DNA from: Hyposmocoma kahamanoa
Taxonomy: Eukaryota > Arthropoda > Insecta > Lepidoptera > Cosmopterigidae
Assembly (NCBI RefSeq): GCF_003589595.1
Contig: NW_020653750.1
Location: 737,393 to 801,392 of the forward strand
Length of the DNA: 64,000 nucleotides
Direction: 5' to 3'
A program made the position numbers and the translations under genes. Positions 34,118 to 45,222 of the stretch are shown piece after piece (the stretch's first letter is position 1; every line of letters begins with the position of its first letter). The notes beneath the pieces are model-generated. The model made no database searches. It saw nothing but the letters and a program-made list of their open reading frames with translations, and was not told where the DNA came from.

Positions 34118-34560
34118 TTCGTTACCTGCCATAGTGGAGTGGAGCAGTCTTAGCAAGTGTTTTTTTATTAAAAAATAAGTTCGCAATTGACATCCATCTC
34201 ACCTGATGGTCGACGATGGAGCATGCATACTTAAATAATGTCGTTGCCAAGTTGTACCGTTTACGAAACAAGCCTGCAGGCAGGGAATTCCACTCCATAA
34301 CCGTTCGCCACATAAATGTGGAAGCGAAACGCTTCGTGTGAATCCTTGGAATATCCACAACGTAGGGCTGGAACCCCAGACTACGTTTAATCCCCCGGGA
34401 ATGAAAAGGGGAAGGTAGAATTAAATCGTGCAATTGCCTCGCACACTCTCGGTGATATATCCTATAGAATACCGATAAGCAGGCAACTTTACGGTGGCGT
34501 TCTTGAACGCAGATATAATTATGCAAAGCATGCTCTGCATAATTATGTCGATGTTTTTTT
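34118..34560 (-). pseudogene. Jockey-like LINE ORF2 C-terminal fragment
   Basis: Minus frame of about 134 codons: RHRKVACLSVFYRIYHRECA, then LPSPFHSRGIKRS, IPRIHTKRFASTFMWRT and EWNSLPAGLF. The order RR-VA-L-VFYR, P-PF, R-RFF-RT, WN-LP is the tail of ORF2 in Jockey-type LINEs of insects, after the reverse transcriptase. No RT or endonuclease is present, so this is a 5'-truncated insertion. A stop-free length of over 130 codons suggests moderate age. Confidence 0.75.
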
Positions 34561-34952
34561 TACAAGTTTGCTTTGATAAATAATATATAGGAGTACGTGT
34601 ATATGTAAACATTTTATTAGAGGCCAATTGACTGTAAGTTATATGAATTTACAGTAAAAGGACTTAAAAGTTAAACGCAAGTCCAACCTTCGAACTACTG
34701 ACATGACAGTAGATTGTATCTGTTGGTGACTTCTATTCAGCGGAATAGTTGGAGGAATACTTAATTTATTGTTTTACTCACCCGAATAACTACAGAATGG
34801 TTGCCAAGTAAATATTTAAAATACTATGTCATTCCATTCTTGTTTCGACACAATTCCAACAAATAGTCAGTACGGCATTTAAAAAAATACATAGGTTTTA
34901 AGTCTATGAATGAGTGTTCCATCAAATTCAATGATCGTATGTGCTTAATAAT

Positions 34953-35265
34953 GTCAGTACAAAGTACTAAAAAACCGACCTCAAAAGTTCTTGGAATTGC
35001 ATCTACTTGCCAAGTTTTATTGAAATCGGTTATCGGAAAGTGCGCGATACCGGATTCATCCCCTAGTTTGCCACTCTTAGGTGGAATATTTTCTTAAAAT
35101 TTAAATGGGACCAATACTGAGGTACATTCTCTTTTCAACAAAAAAAGAATCATCAAAATCGGTTCACAAATGCCGAGTTGATGAGTTATCGCCTATCGCG
35201 TAACATACATAAAAAATACAGTCAAATTAAGATCCTCCACCTTTTAATGAAGTCACTTAAAAAAG
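34953..35265 (-). repeat. Family B repeat without LTR (B5)
   Basis: Reverse copy from GTCAGTACAAAGTACTAAAA to the GTCACTTAAAA end. It reads straight through the LTR target: CCCCTAGTTTGCCACTCTTA (35061-35080). This is an empty site for the BEL/Pao insertion. Confidence 0.85.
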
Positions 35266-35616
35266 GATTAAAATAATTAAATATTAGGGTTGCTGTTTAA
35301 GAGAAATACGCGATCGCGCACAAATAAAGCGTTAAATATTGTATATACATGTATAAGAATATATAAAATTAATAAGTAAATACAACATGCTGATTTAAAA
35401 CCACGAATGTATTTCGTAAGACTCCTGTCGTCATTCTCGTATCTTTTATAGCCAGCTTCACGTGCTTTGTGATTTTACCCATTGCCTTACACAGCCGACA
35501 GCCACTCATAGCCCGCCCATATCATAATAATAATTAACCAGTTAGGACAATGATCAATTACAAAATGACTACCCATCGCCACGCACCAGTTCTGCTCATA
35601 TTGGGTATAAGAACAT

Positions 35617-38255
35617 ATAAGAAATCAGAAATCAGAAACATTTATTGTATGAATTGGTAAAATACAGGTGTTACTTACAAGTGATTAGATCTACAACTCT
35701 TATCCAAATCAGGCGTATAATGTCTTAAAATTACAATTCAATTAAAATTTATTACAACTTAAATGTCAAAAATTATAATTAAGTTAGTTATACAATTGTC
35801 AAATATTTGATGTCTTTATATAAAATTCGTTAAGATTGTAAAAAACTTTGTCAATTAACCATTTTTTTAAACAAGTTTTAAATTTATCACCATTTAAACA
35901 TTTCATTTCGATTGGAAGTCTGTTATAAATTCTAATCGCTGTTAAACATAGGTGCTGCGGTCAAAGATCGTGCTGTTTATTTTAGGGAGGACAAGACGGT
36001 CCTTGTTTCTGACGTTAACGGAGTGTACATTAGATATTTTAGTAAAGAAGTTACTGTGATTACGTACAAAAAGACATATTTCCAAAATATATATTCCTGT
36101 TAAAGTCAGAAAACCCTTTTCTTTGTACAGACTTCTTAGAGAACAGTCACTGGGTTTACTATAGATTATGCGTAAGCATCGTTTTTGTATTATGAATATT
36201 TTAACCGCATTGACAGAGTTTCCCCAAAAAATTACACCATACATTAATAATGGGTATACGTTCCCGTAATATGCGTTTTTTGCAACTTCAACCGACGCTA
36301 CATCGACAAATACAGATAAAGCGTAGCAATAACTACCAAGCTTGTTATTTAGCACATCTATGTGATGTTTCCAATTTAAATTTTTATCTATAGTAATACC
36401 AAGAAATTTAGTAGTGTTTACCTCATCAATAACGTCATTTTCATAAGTTATTTGTAAATCTAAGTAAATTTTTTTGTAATTACCAAACTGCATATATTTT
36501 GTATTAGAATTATTTATTTTTAAATTTAGTGATTTAAGCCAGGTAATAAGACCGTTCAATGTATTGTTTATGTCAAATTCGTAGTCAATTTTTGTTTTTC
36601 CGTTATTAGTAAATAATATTGTGACATCATCAGCGAACATAATAGGTATACAGCGTGCATAACACTGAGTAAGATGTGGCAGTTCATTTATATATATAAT
36701 AAAGAGAAGAGGACCCAGTACACTTCCCTGTGGCACTCCCAATATATTTCTTAAGTATGTCGATCTGGCCTCTTGCACGCATTTATTGCTAAATACGGTC
36801 AGACATAGTGCTTGTTTACGTTCCGATAGGTAACTACGTATTAAGTCATTTGCTACGCCTCGAATACCACATTTGTCAAGTCGTTTTAGCAAGATAGAGT
36901 GTCAAACACAGTCGAACGCTTTTGTCATGTCCAAGAAAAGTGCAATATTGTCTTTATTAAGATTTATAGCTTCCCACAAACTGTGTAGAAATGTAAAAAT
37001 GGATAGAGATGTTGATCTCATTTTACGAAATCCAAATTGAAACTGACTAAATATGTTACGTTTATCTAAAAAGTTTGTTATTCTTTTGTAGATAACCTTT
37101 TCAAATGTTTTAGAGAAATTCGGAAGAAGAGCTATAGGCCTGTAATTTTCTAAGACTTCTTTGAAACCTTTTTTATGTAAAGGTTATTAGGTTATTAATG
37201 ATATCTTCATTTTATCAGGAAAGTAGCCTGTTTGTAGCATTTAATTAATTATATGTACTAGTGGCAATATAACAATGTCAACACTAGCCTTTATCACTTG
37301 CATTGAAATACCATCGTCACCACAACTTCGTTTACTTTTAATAGTTTTAATTATTTGTCGAACTTCCTGTTCATCAACTGGATTCAAATATACGCTCTTA
37401 CTTTCATGTTCTTGGATACATTTGTAATTATTAACAAAATTGTAATTAAAACTTTACTTAACATAATGTCTATTTAAATGTTCAGCTATTTGTGAAGGGT
37501 CAGTTATATTTCCTTGATCGGTTTGTAAATGTTTGATTGTTGTTGGTATTTCGTTTGTAGGTGTAGTATTCTGTTTAATTGTATTCCAAGTGGCTTTAGT
37601 TTTATTTGTACTTTTGGTTATGTAATTTATGTTCGTTTTTGCGTTTAGAATGTCGTATAGTGGATCTAAGTATTATTTTATATTTATTGTAATGTGAAAT
37701 AGTAGAATCGGACCTATATTTTTGGAATTCAACGAAAAGTTGACGCTTGCGTTTGCTAGAAAGTTTAATACCTTTTGTTTTCCAATGTGGTTTCTTTCTG
37801 AAGGTCACTTTACATTTTCCTATCGGAAAACACAAATTGTATACAGTTTTGAATATACCAATAAATACATTATATGCCTCATTGGGATGAGTTTGCTCAA
37901 ATACCTCATGGAACTTGATTTGAGATATATATTTCATAAATATGTCGTAATTATCAATTTTTCTTCTATAAACATACCAATGTCTGACAGAAAAGCTAGC
38001 GGAACAAGGAAATTTCAGCATTTGTGCCGTATGATCGGATATACCCAGATTTAATACTTCTGCTTTACATTTACTGAAATTTGTAACAATGTTGTCAATA
38101 CAAGTCTGAGAGTGCGATGTAATACGTGTAGCTTTATAACTCTACATCTGAATTAATGTATGCTAAGGATTTCCAGGAAACGTGACGTAAGGTTATCCTT
38201 TTGGAAAAGGTTAATATTGAAATCACCTATTAACACTATCTTATTATAAATAGAA
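35617..38255 (-). mobile_element. Non-LTR retrotransposon (CR1/Jockey clade), 5'-truncated
   Basis: About 2.6 kb on the minus strand. It starts within the endonuclease (IVLIGDFNINLF near 38240, ISDHTAQMLKF near 38030), passes through a linker and the complete reverse transcriptase (37140-36590), and ends at AATAAATGTTTCTGATTTC with short TTTCTGA repeats (35617-35640). A 3' end of short direct repeats instead of poly(A) is a CR1-clade habit. The 5' half including ORF1 is missing. Confidence 0.88.
35942..38255 (-). pseudogene. LINE endonuclease-reverse transcriptase pseudogene
   Basis: Would nick target DNA and copy element RNA. Blocks on the minus strand: endonuclease GDFNIN and SDHTAQ; linker (38021-37602; WKTKGIKLSSKRKRQLF); RT start PLHKKGFKEVLENYRPIALL (37190-37130); FQFGFRKMRSTS; motif A ALFLDMTKAFDCV (about 36925); GVPQGSVLGPLLFIIYINEL (about 36745); catalytic FADDVTILF (about 36635); and the thumb and C-terminus to 35942. 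Stops at AFDCV-stop-H (about 36903), after HIIN (about 37245) and near 37185, plus a duplication of TAATAACC, inactivate it. The stretch 36892-35942 is open for 316 codons, the longest gap-free frame in the window. Confidence 0.88.
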
Positions 38256-38891
38256 ATGGTGCGCGGGTTAGACCTCGTGCGGTTTGATCAGCAAAACCAC
38301 AGACCGTGTGAAGCCGCCCTAATACGCGTTCCTAGAAAATACTCTTACTTTTCCTGATTCCTGAAAGAGTTTTAATTGGTATTTAATTAGCTTATGTATA
38401 CACAATAATTTTCTCGGTATAAGCTATTTATTTTATTCTCACATTGACAGAATACTCACTTTCACGTCTGATTTGCACATTTTATTTTATTGCGCTGGGA
38501 ATTCTTTCTAATTCTGTAGTTAGCTTTCCCTGTGATAATTTCTATTATCAAAAACAGTTTCTAAAAAACTTCACGACTTTTTTCTTATTTCTTTTTCACG
38601 TAAGTGATGGAAACGTTAAAATATATGTTATTATTCTTTTCCTTAATGGCGCTCACTAGACTTGGGCCAGTGTCAGTTTTGTAAAAATAATATAAAAATT
38701 TTGGCGATCGTCGCCATAATTTAGAGTAATAATAATTAGATAGAGTATTATTTCTATAGAAACGTAATATGTTATTTCTGTTGATAAAGAATTAATTACT
38801 CTATAGTCTATACTTTCAAGAACGATCCCATTAAAATTGTGTTGTAAAATTGGGTCTTAGGGTCTTAGCAAAATAGTATATTGTATATTAA

Positions 38892-38979
38892 GGGCGGTAA
38901 AAAGAAATTACTAACGCTCTCGTTAGTAATTTCTTCAAGTCCTGACTTGAGTATTGAGTAGTGTTCTGGAATACGACCC
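38892..38979. repeat. MITE-1 copy d, truncated, with a hairpin
   Basis: The right half matches MITE-1 (TGACTTGAGTATTGAGTAG to GGAATACGACCC). The left part is replaced by a perfect hairpin with AAGAAATTACTAACG arms (38912-38945). Confidence 0.6.
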
Positions 38980-39674
38980 TTAGAAACTTTTGATTTTTAA
39001 TTATATAACATATATTTTTAATTTTTTACCTACAATCTTGTTACATACAATGTTTTTCATTATATTCGCGAGGAAATAAATACAATGGAAATTTATTTGT
39101 TATATGAATAAATACCGCTTCACAATACAACAATTTACGGATTTTGAAAATGGCTGTTTTTTTTATAAACAGGAGGCTTGTTAGCTATTCTTCTATAGAT
39201 AATACGAGTAGAATTAGAATGTTGTAAAAGGCAACAGCGGATATAAAATAAATATCTTCAAAATACTAAAAATACAGCACAATAAGAATTTACAAAATTA
39301 AGTAGTTAAATTTCAAATGTTTAGTTTTTTTCTCTATACTTCAAGCTTATGTGAACTATAATGCAGATATTTCGAGCATAAAACCTTTTGCTTAAACCTG
39401 ACGTGTAAGAGAAGTACAGTGCAATTAAATTTAAAAAAAAGATCCATTGGGACGGTAATGTAATGAAACAGCCCGTGTGCGTAATTTAGAACATTACGAC
39501 CGACTTTGCTTGCATGGCATGACACTGTTTACGAGCAAGTGTAACGAAAAGATTATTTTCACGCCCAGACAGTTTTTTGGTCTCTTAATTCGAATTTAGA
39601 TGTCCGATTGATTGATGATTTAGTTTCTGAACCGTTTCTCAGATAGAAGTTTAACAAATCTAAAAGGGACATTT
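38980..39674. other. No feature recognised
   Basis: AT-rich; only short frames. Confidence 0.4.
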
Positions 39675-39779
39675 CAGGAGCCCGACAGCCCTGAAGCCCT
39701 TCCTCCTACAGGCCGCGGAGCCCCAAGAGCACAGAATTCGTTCAAAGAAAGGACCTGTGTCTATCGCGGACAGACGAGC

Positions 39780-39960
39780 CGTTACTGCTTCTTCTTATCG
39801 TATCGATGGCATACACTATGGTGTTAGCGTTACAATACTTGCCAATCATGGTGAAAGGACTTGTTAATCTACGTAAAGCACTCGCCGATTGTTGCCCAGA
39901 GTGCGCTAGATGTACAGGAAAGGAATGGTGCATCTTGTGGGGAGTGCACCCCATCACTGC
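39780..39960 (+). repeat. Family G repeat (G1)
   Basis: TTCTTCTTATCGTATCGATG, then GCACTCGCCGATTGTTGC and TGTACAGGAAAGGAATGG; it aligns with 62535-62720. The 113-codon frame 39806-40147 runs through this repeat, a CT microsatellite (40003-40021) and family H, so I do not call it a gene. Confidence 0.65.
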
Positions 39961-40054
39961 ATCAAGTGACCAGCTCTCGACTTGTCTACGCATATCGTTT
40001 ATGGCTCTCTCTCTCTCTCTCTCACGGCACTCCCAAAGGTCGGAATCGAAAGAT

Positions 40055-40150
40055 AGTTTAGGTCATTTTTACGTCCCACTGCTGGGTCGTGGTTTCCTCT
40101 CAGGCAAGGATTTAGGCCATATTCCGCTACAATTCTCCTACATGTGATGT
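40055..40150 (-). repeat. Family H repeat end
   Basis: GGTCATTTTTACGTCCCACT then GCTGGGTCGTGGTTTCCTC. This is the reverse of a dispersed lepidopteran element end (compare 4110-4206). Confidence 0.6.
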
Positions 40151-41248
40151 AATGTGAAAAAATGGAGACGGGTTTAAAAAAATATAAATTCCGAAATGGT
40201 CTTGTCGTACAAAAATATACCATTTATTTTTGCTTGATGACGACATGTATTAAAAATTTCAAACATGCCCGTGAGAATTTCAGGAATTTGATTTTAATCA
40301 GTTATTCTAAGAAAACGTCTCACGATGAAGTTGTCACGTCAGTCCTTTGAAAAGGCTGTAAAGTTGCGCTTACCCGAAACTTCAGGTCACGGCTTGAATT
40401 CCAAGTTAATTAACTGTTACCGACAGCCGAGGGTTCTGCTCATTTCATAAAACACGATGCTTAAGCAGGCTTGATTTATTTGAGCAATGTTCTTTGATAA
40501 CTTATTTAATATCTAAATTTTGTGTTATATAGCTTACCACTTTATAGAAAGTGAAAAGTTATTCATGAAATCGTATTCAAAAATATATTTGTTTGAAGAT
40601 TATTAAATAATATTGTGTTTCGGCTACTATTATACAATATTATGTTTTAATTTATAATAAGAGCTAAATCTATGCTCAGCCAATAACTCTTGCACGCTGA
40701 TTATATGTTTCGTAATAAGCATACGTTTTTTATAATACGAAGGCAGCTATAAATTTAGTGCCCGAAGGTAAGCAACGCGTTTAACCGTAACATCTATAAT
40801 CACTCAGAGCTTTAGGGCGCGTTCAAATTAGCACTACAGCGCTTTTTAGAAGCGCTGCAATCGCGCAGCGCGCTGCAGTCACGCTCGATTGCAGTCACGG
40901 TTAGTGAGGTGTAAATGTTAATTTTTGAAATTAACCACGATGGATAAAATCGAATTGAAGAATTTATAGAGAATGTAAAACAACACCATGCAATATAGGA
41001 TAGTGTTTCCGAATTTTTTACTCACCTCAGCGTAATTATAAGTCGTTCTTCTGCACAAATAGTGTTTCCGAAGATGGTTTCTTGTCGTTGAATCTGGCCT
41101 TCTTAGAGTTGAAGTAAATACATAAACATGATTCTATTCATTCTAATGTAATTTTCGAATTTTTCTCGTCATATTGCCAAACCTTGTAGTAGGTATTTAT
41201 TAATTTTGATTATTTTGACAAAATAAAGGTAACGAATGGATTCTAATA
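40151..41248. other. No gene; GC-rich patch
   Basis: 40835-40900 has overlapping short palindromes around AGCGCT and CGCGCAGCGCG, possibly one end of a lost MITE. Confidence 0.4.
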
Positions 41249-41648
41249 NNNNNNNNNNNNNNNNNNNNNNNNNNNNNNNNNNNNNNNNNNNNNNNNNNNN
41301 NNNNNNNNNNNNNNNNNNNNNNNNNNNNNNNNNNNNNNNNNNNNNNNNNNNNNNNNNNNNNNNNNNNNNNNNNNNNNNNNNNNNNNNNNNNNNNNNNNNN
41401 NNNNNNNNNNNNNNNNNNNNNNNNNNNNNNNNNNNNNNNNNNNNNNNNNNNNNNNNNNNNNNNNNNNNNNNNNNNNNNNNNNNNNNNNNNNNNNNNNNNN
41501 NNNNNNNNNNNNNNNNNNNNNNNNNNNNNNNNNNNNNNNNNNNNNNNNNNNNNNNNNNNNNNNNNNNNNNNNNNNNNNNNNNNNNNNNNNNNNNNNNNNN
41601 NNNNNNNNNNNNNNNNNNNNNNNNNNNNNNNNNNNNNNNNNNNNNNNN
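41249..41648. other. Assembly gap, 400 N
   Basis: 400 unknown bases within a LINE fragment; spanning reading frames have no meaning. Confidence 0.99.
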
Positions 41649-42030
41649 CAATCCATATCGAAGTAAGGGTGCTACGTAGCCATGATATGCCTCTAAAGTT
41701 GTAGATAAAGTAGAAGTATTACGGAGCCTTCTTAAAACATAAACATAGCGATGCAGATTATTCCGTATTGTATCAACATGTAGCTTCCATTCAAATTTAT
41801 CGTCAATCATTACACCTAAAAATTTTGTGTGTTCTAATTCTTGTAAGATTTGTCCTTTGTAATTAATGTTCAGTTCTAACTTATTATGTCTGATAGTCCC
41901 AAATTGAATAAAGTTTGTTTTACTAAAGTTCAATGTCAAGTTATTACTATTGAGCCAATCCACCACTAATGCAATTGTATTATTAATGTCCGTTTCGTAG
42001 TTTACTTTATTGTCTTTATATATTAGGGTA
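41649..42030 (-). pseudogene. LINE reverse transcriptase fragment, second copy
   Basis: Minus strand: YETDINNTIALVVDWLNSNN, then LTLNFSKTNFIQFG, HTKFLGVMIDDKFEWKLHVD and YHGYVAPLLRYGL. It is collinear with the post-catalytic region of the 35.6-38.3 kb LINE (FLGITIDKNLNWKHHID) but clearly divergent, so it is another family of the same clade. It enters the gap at its 3' side and is truncated at its 5' side at about 42030, before FADD. Confidence 0.85.
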
Positions 42031-42361
42031 AAACCTAAACGACCACGAATTTCGGATGTTTTTTAATTCTCAAAAAAAGAAGCGATCATATTGCAGCGGT
42101 ATAAGGTTTAGGTACTTTCGTTTCTTGTAATAATAAAATGATTACGATAAACAGAAAATGATGATGCGAATGAACACCATAGATAGTAGTACGTAGTAGT
42201 AAGTAGCGAAAAAGTCATTTTTTTACAGTTTTCGAAGTTTTGTGCGAAATAATCAATCATAACGTACAAAGCGAAAATGGCGGACTGAGCCCAAGTTTGC
42301 AAAACTCCGCGAACTGTTGACACACGTGTCACGCAAACTACTTCCATTGTATTTATTGTTC

Positions 42362-42445
42362 TGTGATACAGGCGGATCACCCAAAAGGTGGAGTGATGGC
42401 TCGGTGAAGGTTTCGGGAATCCGTTGGATGCGTGCAGTGCAAGAT
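42362..42445 (+). pseudogene. LINE ORF2 extreme C-terminus
   Basis: GGSPKRWSDGSVKVSGIRWM then RAVQDQCPRVG. The G-P-RW-D-KV-G-WM-AQD pattern is the extreme ORF2 end of RTE-like LINEs in moths, as I recall it. It is short, so confidence is limited. An overlapping minus frame (42488-42108) is a shadow. Confidence 0.5.
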
Positions 42446-43189
42446 CAATGTCCAAGAGTGGGTCCAATAAACTGTTTTTTTTTGTCAATACTCAATAATT
42501 CCATTGCTTTTTTTTTTACAAAGCAACGTATTCTTTCATCTCACATACTTTAAAGTCTGTCTCAGTCAGTCAGTATCAATACTCGTTGTGTACGGTATAC
42601 AGATAGCTCTCATCGAGCCAATTAATTCCTTTGTTCTATTCTTCTCCAAACATAAGTTGAGTCGAGCCATATAACATTTCGCGAGTTATACGTATACTAT
42701 AACTTGTTAGATATTACAATCCTCTGTAGTCATCAGTTTTATTTTACCCGTTAATGACAAGTTGTATTCTTATAATGTACACAATACAGTTGATTAATAT
42801 CGTATGCAACTCCCAGGGGAAATTAAAAATGTATTTTGGCTTTTAAACACTATCAACCCAGTGCTGAATAATATATTGTACATTTGAAATAACATTATCC
42901 ATTTATAAATGTTGGAATGAAACATAATCGAAAACATTGTTTGTGTTTATTCATCTTCAATATCATCAACTGGCAGATGTCATTTGTTGACACAGGCTTC
43001 GACAATAGAATGCCACAAAGGATGTTTCTGGGAAGCATCGATTTACCGAGAATTTAGATCAGAACCTGCGATCAGAACATATTTTTTTTAGATATAAAGT
43101 AAAATACATTTTTAGATATAAAATAAATAATTTACAACAAGTATCGGTTTTATTTTCATCACACATAAAATAGTACTTGTAATGTAATA
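42446..43189. other. No feature recognised
   Basis: AT-rich; no domain-bearing frame. Confidence 0.4.
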
Positions 43190-43482
43190 CAATGTAATGA
43201 AACTATTTTTACGATAAATCGGGAAGTACATTTGTTTTTTCAAACAAACCAACGTTTCGGGTTTTTTACAAGTCCTATACTCACGGCGTATTGAGATGGT
43301 AGACTTAGTTATGTCTAATACCTATTGATGCTAACCACCCTATTTTTCACATAGACGGACTAGTTGACGAATTTTCTGTTTCAGGCAGACGTGATCATGT
43401 GACATGTAAAAGTCACGAAACGTTGGTTTGCATATATACTCGATACGGATGATAGGTCCGAAAAATAGTTTAATTTCCAATG
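43190..43482. mobile_element. Family I TIR element, complete
   Basis: About 290 bp, starting near TGAAACTATTTTTACG and ending GTCCGAAAAATAGTTTAATT (inverted ends). The interior has TTTTTTCAAACAAACCAACG and, reversed, CACGAAACGTTGGTTTGCAT, so the inversion extends inward. Non-coding. Confidence 0.65.
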
Positions 43483-45110
43483 CGTAACGATCGCGAAAAG
43501 TGAAGATCGCGATATACAATTTGATATAACGTATCATAAATTTAAGTACATGTAGCTTTTAGATTAGTTTTACCCTTTATTGATAGGCAACGAACAGCGA
43601 AATTGAACCAAATTAGCAAGCGTGATAGTAGTCTATTTTCAATTAGCATGTCACGTTTAAATGAATCATTAGAGACTGTACAGTGAACTGGGACATCATC
43701 GTCAAATTGTCGGGCAGCCTGTATATGTCCGAGGCAAGGATCACATATTATCCAATTAACCTGCGAATATGTGGCTTGTACATGTTAAAAGTAACAAATC
43801 GCACCCAAGGTGAAATAAGGCAACATCTGCAAAATGGCAACTTTGAAGATCAGAGATTTAATGACTCTACGAATTAAATTAGTCAATAACTTTTTATGCT
43901 CAAATAGAAAAGTTACATAATTTCGCATGTACGTAATGTGTTGCATAAAGTGGCTTTATTGTGAAGGATACAAAATTATAAACTAAATTCTTTGTCGCAT
44001 CATGTCATCTAACATGGATTTAACACGGCATTAAAATACAAAAAAAATACATACATTATAAAAATTAATAAAAAATTTTAAAAAAATTTATAAAAAAATA
44101 TATACATACAATACATTATTATAATAAAAATAAACAACTTTTGTTCTAACACTTGGGAATTAAAAAATGATTTAAATTTCTTCACAAATCGATGAATCTG
44201 TACTTAATAAGAAGAAAAACTTTTTTTTTTCAAATGTTTGAAAGTGTTATTACAAAAAGTTGATTGTTTTGTTGCTAGGAATGCCATGTCAAAAGGTTTC
44301 GAGTTAGTTAAAAATCCACCATTCTTTTTTAAAGCCTTTACTGTACATTACTTTACATAACTAAATTTGGTTCTCGTTCAGAGAAAACTCCACATATTAT
44401 TATGCATTATTCACTTCACGACACTTATGAATGCCATTTTTACGTGGGATAGGTGTATGTATATTTTTCTAATCGCAGAATACCATTATAGTGAAAAGTT
44501 AAGAACCATTTCACATAAGTAAACAAAGAGGAGAGTGAAAACTGGACAAATGTGTAATATGTAATATTTATCCAGTTTTATTAATAATTGGTTATTCTAT
44601 AATTTTAAATTTATAAGTAAGTAGTAGTTCGTACCCTCTACCTGTAAGACGTATTAGGCTGTTGTTCTAAGATGCAAAGTCATGCTTCTGTTACGGGAAT
44701 AGAATCTGCTTCAGCGTTCGTCAAAAATGTGTACACTTCGTCGTCACTTCACATACAACATCTGTCGAACAGCACTAATTTACCTCGTGGCATGGCCTCG
44801 AGCTCTTTAGTTGCACAGAAACTTGAATTACACTTCATGAACTGATGTGGACTTTTGATTGCCCCGGTATTATGTGGCTCTTTACTATCCGTTCGTAATA
44901 GTTTTCATCTAATATTTAACTTGAGAATATTTTATACAATACCTTACAATTTCAACAAAATGGAAATTACACTTTTACAAGCGCAATTTAACGCTACATA
45001 TGACTTAAATCGGTTGAATTAATTTTAATCTTTGGAGCCGATTTAAGTAATATTGTTTGTATTGAATTTCACTATGCTTACTAATCATGATATTCAATTA
45101 TTTTTTATGA
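43483..45110. other. No gene; A-rich low complexity
   Basis: 44030-44140 is nearly pure A/T with AAAAAT runs. Nothing else is recognised. Confidence 0.45.
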
Positions 45111-45111
45111 C

Positions 45112-45222
45112 ATTACTCAACAAGTTTGTGATTATATAATAAAAGATCGAACACAAACAAAAATTCATTCGATGGATTCCAACCCGTGCCTTCACCTATA
45201 CCGTGTCTGGTCAGCCACTTAC
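45112..45222 (-). mobile_element. SINE family C, decayed (C4)
   Basis: Minus strand: GACCAGACACGGTATAGGTG, a B-box remnant GGTTGGAATCC, then TGTTTGTGTTCGATCTTTTA. Both the head and body are degraded relative to C1. Confidence 0.6.

Noticed and set aside
39806..40147. 113-codon open frame with several Cys residues
   Set aside because: It runs through three unrelated repeats (family G, a CT microsatellite and family H).
40835..40900. Replication-origin-like palindrome cluster
   Set aside because: Short overlapping AGCGCT and CGCGC palindromes are ordinary in MITE ends; no other supporting signal.
41169..41966. 265-codon open frame
   Set aside because: Only the part above 41649 is LINE sequence; the rest is gap and unrelated DNA.
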